From: an uncultured Planctomycetaceae bacterium
Lineage (GTDB): Bacteria > Planctomycetota > Planctomycetia > Pirellulales > UBA1268
DNA length: 7,983 nt
Assembly: GCA_903885855.1 (NCBI GenBank)
Contig: CAISKG010000339.1
Coordinates: 1 to 7,983, forward strand
Direction of reading: 5' to 3'
Below, in pieces: positions 1 through 7,900 of this stretch. Position numbers and translations under genes: made by a program. The notes under the pieces were generated by a model. The model saw only the letters and a list, made by a program, of their open reading frames with translations. It was not told where the DNA came from and did not search any database. Positions within the stretch are counted from its first letter, which is position 1; each line of letters starts with the position of its first letter.

Positions 1-1235
1 AGCACCGTCGCCGCGAGCCCCGCCGCGGCGATCGGGCGGGCGTGGCGCACCGACCAGGCCGCGGCCGCGGCGCTGGCACGCGAGGCGAGGCGCGACGAGC
101 GGCCGAGCCCCGCGCCGTCGAAGCCGGAGAGCGACGCCAGCAGCGGCGTGATCAGGGTGACCGCGGCGAAGCTCGCCACGGCCCCCGCCGCGGCGGCGAT
201 GCCGAAGGTGCGCACCGCCTCGATTCGCGCCGCCGCCAGCGACGCGAATCCGATCGCCGTCACCAGGCTCGTCAGGCCGCAGGCCGGCCCGATGCGCCGC
301 ATCGCCCCCGACGACGCCGACAGGGCGTCGAGGCCGCGCCGCCGGCTGCGTCGCATGTCCTCGATGAAGTGGATCGAATCGCAGGTTCCCACCACCAGCG
401 CCAGCGACGGCACCACGCTCGTGAGGATGTTGACCCGCGCCCCGCACAGCCCCAGCACGCCCATCGCCCACACCGCCCCGATCGCCGGTGGCAGGCTGGC
501 GACGAGCGTGGAGCGCAGGCTGCGGGCCACGCTCGCCGAGAGCACGACCGCCAGTACGAGCCCCAGGGAGTTGAAGACCAGCATGTCGCGCCGCAGGGCG
601 GCCGACGCCTCGGCGCGGAGCACCGGCAGGCCGGTGAGCTCGAGGTGCAGGCCATCCCCCCGTGCCGCGGCGATCGTGTCGGCGATCGCGGCGATGATCG
701 GCGCGGCGGCGGCGGGGGAATCCCGCCCCGCGGCGAGGCGCACCAGGAGCAGCGTGGCCGAGGCGTCGGCGGAGAGCAGATGGCCGCCGACGAGGGGGTG
801 GTCGAGGCAGCGCCGCCGCGCGGCGTCGCAGGCCTCCTCGCCGAGGGGCTCGGCGGTCCGGGGGATCACCGGCAGGAGGGCCCCGGCGGCGCCCTGCCGC
901 CGGACGTCGAACACCGAGCGCACCTCCTCCACGCCGTCGACGGCCCGCAGCGCCGTCGCCAGGCGGCGCAGCCGGTCGATGAGGACGGGGCGGAAGAGGT
1001 CGCCCCCGTCGGCTGCCGCGCGCACGATGCAGTCGCGGTCGGGGGCGCCGAAGCGGGCGGCGATCTCGTCGATGACGACGAACTCGTCGTCGCCGTCGCG
1101 GAGGAGCGACCGCAGGTCGTCGTCCATCCGCAGCCGGGAGATCCCCAGGATGGCGAGGATGGTGCAGGTCGCGACGGCCAGCGTCAGCCGGAGGCGCCAG
1201 CGGGTGGCGGGGCCTGCCGCGTCTCCTCCGTGCAT
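1..1235 (-). CDS. MMPL/RND-family membrane transporter, 3'-truncated by the window edge
   Basis: Reading leftwards from the ATG at 1235, the frame stays open to base 1 (411 codons), so the N-terminal part of a larger protein is present. The layout is that of an RND/MMPL exporter: one N-terminal membrane helix (about residues 17-34), a large non-membrane loop (about 35-210), then a cluster of hydrophobic helices (about 217-236, 243-263, 271-291, 316-337, 341-366), with a further helix starting at about 400. The helix at 275-292 carries PSLALVVGTCDSIHFIED, closely resembling the family's conserved fourth helix (G-x-x-D-S/A-x-H pattern), where the acidic residue is linked to proton coupling. Family members export lipids or hydrophobic compounds using the proton gradient; the substrate here cannot be told. 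The ATG at 1235 is the first start after an in-frame stop at 1263-1265, and a GAAAGG sequence (1245-1250, minus strand) lies 9 bases upstream. It overlaps the end of the SET-domain gene by 52 bases, which suggests one transcript and coupled translation. Family assignment is firm; the exact subfamily is not. Confidence 0.88.
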   Translation of the reverse strand, partial: MHGGDAAGPATRWRLRLTLAVATCTILAILGISRLRMDDDLRSLLRDGDDEFVVIDEIAARFGAPDRDCIVRAAADGGDLFRPVLIDRLRRLATALRAVDGVEEVRSVFDVRRQGAAGALLPVIPRTAEPLGEEACDAARRRCLDHPLVGGHLLSADASATLLLVRLAAGRDSPAAAAPIIAAIADTIAAARGDGLHLELTGLPVLRAEASAALRRDMLVFNSLGLVLAVVLSASVARSLRSTLVASLPPAIGAVWAMGVLGLCGARVNILTSVVPSLALVVGTCDSIHFIEDMRRSRRRGLDALSASSGAMRRIGPACGLTSLVTAIGFASLAAARIEAVRTFGIAAAAGAVASFAAVTLITPLLASLSGFDGAGLGRSSRLASRASAAAAAWSVRHARPIAAAGLAATV

Positions 1236-1705
1236 GCCTCGGCGCCTTTCACCAGGTGGAGCTCATCCACGTCGACCACCCAGCCGCGGCATCCGGCGGC
1301 ACCGCATTGGCAGGGGATCGCCGCGTCGGCGGGCCAGGCGTAATCGATCAGCAGTTCCTCGCCCGGCTCGATCGACCGGATCGTCTGCAACCAGAGCCGG
1401 TCCTCGGCCGCCGGCCGATCCTCCTCGGTCCAATAGAAGAGTTCGCAGTTCGGATCGCAACTGTGATTGAGGAAGCGGAACGGCGCCCCCGGCTCCAGCA
1501 CCCTCCCGCTGGGGAGTTCCATGCAGTAGCTCGGGTCCGCGGGGTGCTCGTCGCAGATGTCGCCGTGGATCTCCCCCACCACCATGCCCGCCTTGAGGCG
1601 GCGCCGGGCGAAGACGCCGGTGCCGACGAGGGCCCGGGCGGTGAGGACGAGGGTGGCGAGCCGGTCGCGCTCGGCGCGACGGGAAGCGAGGCTGTCTGGC
1701 GTCAT
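1184..1705 (-). CDS. SET-domain protein-lysine methyltransferase with post-SET zinc motif
   Basis: The 173-residue protein is essentially one SET domain, the S-adenosylmethionine-dependent lysine methyltransferase fold. Motifs in order: GTG-V (28-31), the N-terminal cofactor motif; FLNHSCDPN (78-86), the hallmark that forms the cofactor pocket; GEELLIDY (115-122), ending in the expected catalytic tyrosine Y122; and a post-SET-like C-x-C-x4-C (C132, C134, C139). In eukaryotic SET enzymes those three cysteines bind zinc with the cysteine of NHSC (C83 here), so the site looks complete. An upstream ATG at 1828 would add 41 residues of low-complexity sequence, but the promoter at 1750-1779 lies downstream of that ATG, so the start at 1705 is preferred. 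There is no clear Shine-Dalgarno site. The target is unknown: a ribosomal protein, another cytosolic protein or a nucleoid protein are all possible. It is first in a unit with the MMPL transporter and divergent from the peptide transporter. Fold and probable activity are well supported; the substrate is not inferable. Confidence 0.9.
   Translation of the reverse strand: MTPDSLASRRAERDRLATLVLTARALVGTGVFARRRLKAGMVVGEIHGDICDEHPADPSYCMELPSGRVLEPGAPFRFLNHSCDPNCELFYWTEEDRPAAEDRLWLQTIRSIEPGEELLIDYAWPADAAIPCQCGAAGCRGWVVDVDELHLVKGAEACTEETRQAPPPAGASG
1245..1250 (-). promoter_or_regulatory. Ribosome binding site of the MMPL gene
   Basis: On the minus strand GAAAGG stands 9 bases before the ATG at 1235. 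It lies inside the coding sequence of the upstream SET gene. The match to a Shine-Dalgarno site is moderate, but most other starts in this window have no such site, and it supports a start that overlaps the upstream gene. Confidence 0.5.
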
Positions 1706-1749
1706 CCGGCGGGCTGCGGCGGGAGGGGCGGACTGGCGGAGAGGCGGGG

Positions 1750-1779
1750 AATCTAGCGGTCGGTCGTCGCGGGCGTCAA
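1750..1779 (-). promoter_or_regulatory. Sigma70-type promoter for the SET-MMPL unit
   Basis: Read on the minus strand: TTGACG (1779-1774) matches the -35 consensus at five of six positions. After an 18-base spacer comes TAGATT (1755-1750), matching the -10 consensus at four of six including the key first T, second A and last T. Transcription would begin near 1743, giving a leader of about 40 bases before the ATG at 1705. In such GC-rich DNA this is a conspicuous match. It also argues against the alternative start at 1828, which lies upstream of it. Call made by eye. Confidence 0.6.
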
Positions 1780-1794
1780 CCGTCCGAGGCGCCC

Positions 1795-1823
1795 AAGACG
1801 CCCCGCCGCGGGGCGGGTATCCT
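1795..1823 (+). promoter_or_regulatory. Candidate promoter of the peptide-transporter operon
   Basis: AAGACG (1795-1800; three of six matches to TTGACA) and TATCCT (1818-1823; TA and the final T match TATAAT) are separated by 17 bases. The same GGTATCCT octamer occurs in the candidate promoter of the next transcription unit at 4837-4844, which strengthens the idea of a shared -10 element. The spacer holds a perfect GC palindrome (1799-1815). The leader before the ATG at 1946 would be about 115 bases. The -35 match is weak, so this is tentative. Confidence 0.4.
1799..1815. repeat. GC-rich inverted repeat in the promoter spacer
   Basis: CGCCCCG and CGGGGCG are perfect 7-base arms around a 3-base centre (CCG). 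The repeat overlaps the end of the candidate -35 and the spacer of the rightward promoter, and lies about 20 bases upstream of the leftward -35. It could be a regulator site acting on both directions, or chance in GC-rich sequence. Confidence 0.35.
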
Positions 1824-1843
1824 GTCATCGCCCGTAGGCCCCG

Positions 1844-1861
1844 CGTGAGCGGTCGTTCACG
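1844..1861. repeat. Inverted repeat in the leader of the transporter operon
   Basis: CGTGAGC (1844-1850) and GTTCACG (1855-1861) form a seven-pair stem, including one G-T pair, around a GGTC loop. It lies about 20 bases after the candidate -10 and 85 bases before the transporter start. It could be a dimeric repressor operator (CGTGA-n8-TCACG) or an RNA hairpin in the leader. It is not followed by a T run, so it is not a typical terminator. Confidence 0.35.
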
Positions 1862-1931
1862 GCGGCAGTTCCTGGGCCGGGCGTGGGGAGAGGGTGGATC
1901 GGGCGCGCCTTCACGGCGACCGTGCCCGGGG

Positions 1932-1937
1932 AGGAGG
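1932..1937 (+). promoter_or_regulatory. Strong Shine-Dalgarno site of the peptide transporter
   Basis: AGGAGG lies 8 bases before the ATG at 1946. It decides that start over the in-frame ATG at 1883, which would add 21 residues with no transporter character and has no such site. Confidence 0.8.
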
Positions 1938-1945
1938 CATCAAGC

Positions 1946-3550
<1,605 letters not shown>

Positions 3551-3562
3551 CGCTCACGCCCC

Positions 3563-4774
3563 ATGCCCGACCCCCGGCTCCTCGTCGTCACCATCGACCG
3601 CCTCCCCGCCTGGATACTCCCCGCGTACGGCGCCACCTGGGTCTCGACGCCGGCCCTCGACGGACTGGCAGCGGCGGGGCTCCTCCTCGACAGGCTCGTG
3701 GCCACGTCGCTCGACCCCGAGCGGACCCTCGATGCGATCGTCGGCGGTCTCCCCGCTGACGTCGCCGCCGCCGGCCGCGGCGTGGTCATCGCCACCGACG
3801 ATGCGGCACTCGCCCGGCGCCACGCCGGGCCGGGCGTCGAGGTGGTCGTCGTGCCGGCAGGGGTGCCCTCGCGGCGGCCGCGTGACGCGCGCCGCACGGC
3901 GCTCGGCGGCCTGTTCGCCGCGGCCTCGGCGGCGCTCGACGCGGGGCCGGGGTGCCTGTGGATCCACGCCACGAGCCTGGGGCGGGTGTGGGACGCGCCG
4001 CAGGAGTTCCACGAGCCCTACGTCGACCCCGACGATCCGCCGCCCCCCGCCGGCATGGCCGTGCCCGCGTTCGCCGTCGACGCCGGCACCGATCCCGATC
4101 TGATCGTGGGCCACCGGCAGATGTTCGCCGGTCAGGTGTCGCTCCTCGACCGGCTGCTGGGCGCGATGATGGCGGCGCTGCCGGGCGCGGGGCGCGGCGA
4201 CTGGACGGTGTGCCTGTGCGGCGTGCGTGGCCTGCCGCTGGGGATCCACGGACGCATGGGCCCGCCCGACGACGCGGCGGTGGAGCGGCCCTTCGGCGAG
4301 TCGATCCACCTCCCCGCGATCCTCCGCGCGGCCGACGGCGCGATGGCCGGGCAGCGCTACGGGGGGGTCGTCGTGCCCGCCGATATCGGCGCCACGCTCC
4401 GCGAGCTCGCCGGCCTTCCGCCGGGCGGCGGCGCGGCCGCGGCGGCGGACGCGCGTTCGCTGTGCGACCTGCTCGCGCGCTGGGAGCATCGTCACCGTGA
4501 CCGGGCGATCAGCGTCGGTGCCGGAGGGGTGGCGGTGACGACCGACGCCTGGCGCTGGATCGAGGGGGAGGAGGGGAACGCGCCGGACGCGGGCGGCGCC
4601 GGTCGGCTCCATGCCCTCCCGGACGACTTCTTCGAGATGTGCGACGTGGCCGACCGATGCCCAGCCGAGGCGGCCGCCCTGGCCCACGTGGCGGCCCTGG
4701 CCCGCGCGGGGCGGCTGGAGGAGGCCCGCGCGGCGCCGCTGGCGGCCGGCGGCTCCCCCCCGTCGGCCGGCTGA
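3563..4774 (+). CDS. Sulfatase-fold protein lacking catalytic residues (probable pseudoenzyme)
   Basis: The 403-residue protein aligns by eye along its length with the sulfatase branch of the alkaline phosphatase superfamily. LLVVTIDRLPAW (6-17) and STPALDGLAAAG (28-39) match the opening strand and the 'TPNLDRLAAEG' segment. WDAPQEFHEPY (143-153), then GHRQMFAGQVSLLDRLLG (183-200), match the helix before the second metal site. GVRGLPLGIHGR (220-231) replaces the usual SDHG-x-LG-x-HG motif. AWRWI and LHALPDDFFEMCDVADR (349-365) match the C-terminal 'LYDLxxDPxExxNLA' segment. Key losses: the first metal pair DD is D12-R13; the C/S-x-P-x-R nucleophile motif is absent (the region at 49-57 reads SLDPERTLD); the late D-H/N pair is V221-R222. 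H229 is kept. No signal peptide is visible, whereas most planctomycete sulfatases are exported. Sulfate ester hydrolysis is therefore unlikely; a binding or regulatory role is possible. The ATG is 12 bases after the transporter stop, with no Shine-Dalgarno site, so translation may be coupled. An alternative is a divergent hydrolase or transferase using other residues. Confidence 0.82.
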   Translation: MPDPRLLVVTIDRLPAWILPAYGATWVSTPALDGLAAAGLLLDRLVATSLDPERTLDAIVGGLPADVAAAGRGVVIATDDAALARRHAGPGVEVVVVPAGVPSRRPRDARRTALGGLFAAASAALDAGPGCLWIHATSLGRVWDAPQEFHEPYVDPDDPPPPAGMAVPAFAVDAGTDPDLIVGHRQMFAGQVSLLDRLLGAMMAALPGAGRGDWTVCLCGVRGLPLGIHGRMGPPDDAAVERPFGESIHLPAILRAADGAMAGQRYGGVVVPADIGATLRELAGLPPGGGAAAAADARSLCDLLARWEHRHRDRAISVGAGGVAVTTDAWRWIEGEEGNAPDAGGAGRLHALPDDFFEMCDVADRCPAEAAALAHVAALARAGRLEEARAAPLAAGGSPPSAG

Positions 4775-4786
4775 AAAGCCGGTTTT
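4767..4786 (+). terminator. Rho-independent terminator of the transporter operon
   Basis: CCGGCT and AGCCGG form a six-pair stem closed by a GAAA tetraloop (4773-4776), followed by TTTT (4783-4786). The stem begins inside the last codons and includes the stop codon of the sulfatase-like gene. The T run is short, but it is an outlier in this GC-rich region. A second hairpin follows directly. Confidence 0.6.
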
Positions 4787-4805
4787 CCGCCCCTTTTCGG
4801 GGCGG
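4787..4805. terminator. Second hairpin of a tandem terminator
   Basis: CCGCCCC (4787-4793) and GGGGCGG (4799-4805) form a perfect seven-pair stem around a TTTTC loop. It has no T run after it on the plus strand. On the minus strand it is followed by AAAA and the other hairpin. It probably reinforces the terminator just before it and insulates the next gene. Confidence 0.4.
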
Positions 4806-4815
4806 CAAGACGCCG

Positions 4816-4844
4816 TTGGTCGCCGGTCGGCCGCCCGGTATCCT
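4816..4844 (+). promoter_or_regulatory. Candidate promoter of the large secreted-protein gene
   Basis: TTGGTC (4816-4821; matches the TTG of the -35 consensus) and TATCCT (4839-4844) are separated by exactly 17 bases. The gene start at 4913 is 68 bases downstream. The element lies just after the tandem hairpins, where a new transcription unit is expected, and its GGTATCCT octamer repeats that of the transporter-operon promoter at 1816-1823. Confidence 0.45.
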
Positions 4845-4912
4845 CCCGCCCCCCGAGCGTCTCCCCGTCGGCCCCCGTCCGGCGCTCGGTTCCGGCTCCT
4901 TCGGCGTCCCCG

Positions 4913-7900
4913 ATGCGCGCGCGCCTCCCTCCACCGTCTCCATGGCGCGCGCTGCCGATGGCGGCGCTGGCGGTGACGCTCGTCGCCAGCCGGGCGGCCG
5001 CGCAGGACGGCGGCGACGCCGTGCTGCCGCTGCCGGCGCTGGCGACGGCGCGGCCCCTGATGCCCGCCGGCTCGGCCGACGTCGCGGTGCGCGTCACCTG
5101 GGGAGGGGGGCGCCCGCGGCGCTGGAGCGGCACGATCCGGGTGCTCGACGCCGCCGGGGCTCTCGTGTCGGCGCCGGGGGTGCCGGCGTGGCGCCTGCTG
5201 GCGACCGACGGGCACGCCGCGACGCGCGTCACCGCCGGTGCCGACGGGCTGGTCGTGCGCCAAGCGGGCGAGACGCCGCTCGACGAGATCGAACTGCACC
5301 TTCCCGACGACCCCGCCGCGACGATCGTGGTGCACCTGGTGCCCGACGACCTGTCGGGCGAGGCGGTCGACTTCCGCTGCACCGTCGGCGAGGTGATCCG
5401 CGGCCAGATGCAGCGGCCGCTCGACGGGGAGGCCAACCGGCTGACGGTGCGCCGCGCGCCGGGCGACGACCTCCGCGTGACCATCGACGGCGGCACGGTG
5501 CGATCCCCCGGCGACGTCGTGCGCCTCCACCTCCAGCCGCTCCTGCCGCCGCACGACGGCGGCGGGGCCACCTTCGAGCTGCGCGTGCGCGTGCGCGAGG
5601 GGGTCGACGGCGCCGAGAGCTACTCGCGCACCTGGCTGCTGCGCGAGTCGCCGCGGGGCGCGGACGAGGGCGTGGGGCCTGCCCCGCAGCGCTTCGATCC
5701 GATCAGCATCGACGTGCCCCTGCCGGCGCGGGAAGGCGCCTGGGACATCGCCATGCAGGTCACCGAGCGCGGCGGGCTGCGCTGGGCCCGCCCCCTCGCC
5801 ACGCGGGTGGTGCAGGTGGCGGCGGTCGCGGCGACGGCCCAGGCGGCCGGGGAGGGGGGGGAGTGGCGCGTGATCGAGGAACTCGACCCGGCCAGTCCCC
5901 GGCTCCTCGAGCGTCTCCGCCGGATCCCGGTGGTGGGGCGCGGCGCGGCGGCGCTGCCGCACGTGCAGCTGCCCATGGTGCCCCTGCCGAAGGTCCCCCT
6001 GCCCGCGGTGCCGATGCCCCGCATCCCCGGGGCCGGCGCCGTCGGAGCGGTGGTGCCGCGCGTCGCGGCGCTCCTGCCGTCGGGGCACGCCACCATCGAC
6101 GCGCATCCATCGGGAGCCCGCTTCCGCCTCCCCCCAGCACGTTCGAGCGCGGAGCCCTCCTGGGAGGCGATCCATCTGGCCGGTGCCGTCGCCGGCGCGC
6201 CGCACCGGCTCGAGATCACCCTGCCCGCCGACGAGCAGGCGCTGGTGTCGGTGACGGTGCTCGAGCAGGTCGGGGGGAGCGTGATCGCCACCTTCGAAGG
6301 GGGCTTCGCGGCGGAGGCGTCCCCCGGCGCGACGGGCCTGGTGCGCCATGCCTGCATTTTCCGCCCGCAGTCGCGCGCGCCGCTGGTGGTGGTGGGCAAT
6401 CCGTCCCCGAACCGCGCGGTGTCGTTCGGCGCGGTGCGGATCCTCGCCGGACCGCCGCGTCTCGAGCCGTCGCCGGCGGCGCTCGGAGGCCGGCGCGTGT
6501 GGGGCGTGGTCGACGGGCTCGATCTCGCCGGGCTCGGCGGGCCCTACCGCGTCGAAGGGGATGCCGCCGGGGCGGTCGTCGACTGGCGCACGCTCCTGGC
6601 CGCCGCCCGCTCGAGCGCCGAGGCGCTCGCCGCCCGCGGCGCAGCCGGCGCGCTGGTCACCGTCCACGCCCGGGGCGCGTCGGCCTGGCCCGCACATCCG
6701 GCGGCGCCGCCGCCGGCGCGCGACCGGGCGGCGGCCGACGCCGGTCTCGACCCGGTGCCCAAGGACGTCCTCGAGGTGTTCTGCCGGGTGCACGGCCGCC
6801 AGGGGCTGCGGCTGGTGCCGGCGGTCGTCTGCAGCGGCCCGCTGCCCCCCCTCGAGGCGGCGCTGGCGGCGGGCGGTCCGGCGGCCGAGGGCATCGTGTG
6901 CATCGGGCGCGACGGCCGGCCCGCGGGTCCGACCGAGGGCGCCGCCCTCCGCTACAACATCCTCGATCCGGCGGTGCGCGCCGCGCTCGAGGAGCTGCTC
7001 GCCGATCTGGCGGCGCGCTCGGCGGGCCACGACGCCGTCGACGGCCTGGCGCTCGTCCTTCCCCACGACGGCTGGTTCCATCTCCCGGGCGTCGCCGCCG
7101 GGCTCGACGACGCCACCTTCGCCCGCTTCCTGGCCGAGGTTCCCGCCGCGGCGGCGGTGGTCGCCGCCGCGGGCCCCGAGGCCTTCCGCGCCGATGCGAC
7201 CCGCTTCGCCCTCCGCGCGGCGCTGGTGGAGGGGCCCCTCCGCGAGGCGTGGGTGGAGTGGCGCGCGGCCACGGTCGCCGAGTTCGTGGGGCGGCTCGCG
7301 CGGCGCGTGGCGTCGCTGGCCCCGGGGCGGACGCTGTCGATCGTCCCCACCACGCTGCTCTCCGAGGGGGATCTGGCGGCCCGCGTCCGCCCGGTGCTCG
7401 CCGTGGCACCCGGCGGCGACGTGCTGCGCGACGTCGGCCTCGACGTCGCCAGGATCACCGCCCACGACGGCGTGGTGTGGGTGTCGCCCCACGTGCACGC
7501 GTCGATGGAGGACTTCATCGAGCGCGAGGCCGTGGCCGCGGCCAACCATGCCCCCGGAACGGCGGCGGCCGCCGCGGCGGCGCGACGTCGCGCCGCGATC
7601 CGCCTCGACCGCCCCGCGACGATCGACCTCGGCACGGTGCTGGCCCAGGGCGCCCTGGCCGGATCGGCCAGCGTCGAGGTGGCGTCGGTGCACGCCGCGC
7701 CCGGCGGCGCGGCACGCACGCGCGCCCTGGCCGAGATCCTCGCCCCGGCCGACTGCGAGCGGATCTACGACGCGGCGCTCGTGTGGCAGGCCGGCGACGA
7801 GGTGGACGCGGCACGCGACGCGCTGCTGGCCGCTGTGCCGCCGGCGCGCATGGAGACCGTGGCGGGCGTGCCCGCGCCGCTGGTGGTGCGCGTCGGACGC

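Noticed and set aside
42..1470. Two overlapping long plus-strand frames (42-1343 and 148-1470)
   Set aside because: Both are low-complexity Arg/Ala/Gly products opposite the MMPL and SET genes, which have recognisable motifs and membrane helices.
1706..1828. N-terminal extension of the SET protein from the ATG at 1828
   Set aside because: The extra 41 residues show no domain, and the best promoter (1750-1779) lies inside this stretch, so the ATG would not be transcribed from it.
1883..1945. N-terminal extension of the peptide transporter from the ATG at 1883
   Set aside because: No ribosome binding site before 1883, and the strong AGGAGG at 1932-1937 is correctly spaced for the ATG at 1946.
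7555..7605. GC-rich run coding for Ala and Arg repeats that looked like a palindromic repeat element
   Set aside because: It is in frame within the secreted protein and is explained by an Ala/Arg-rich interdomain stretch; arms are not longer than expected in such composition.
3554..7693. A 1379-codon open frame on the minus strand, antisense to both the sulfatase-like and secreted-protein genes
   Set aside because: Its product is a run of R, G, H, A and P with no domain, and it crosses two genes with clear family motifs plus their terminator and promoter. In GC-rich DNA with G/C-biased third positions, stop codons are rare on the complementary strand.
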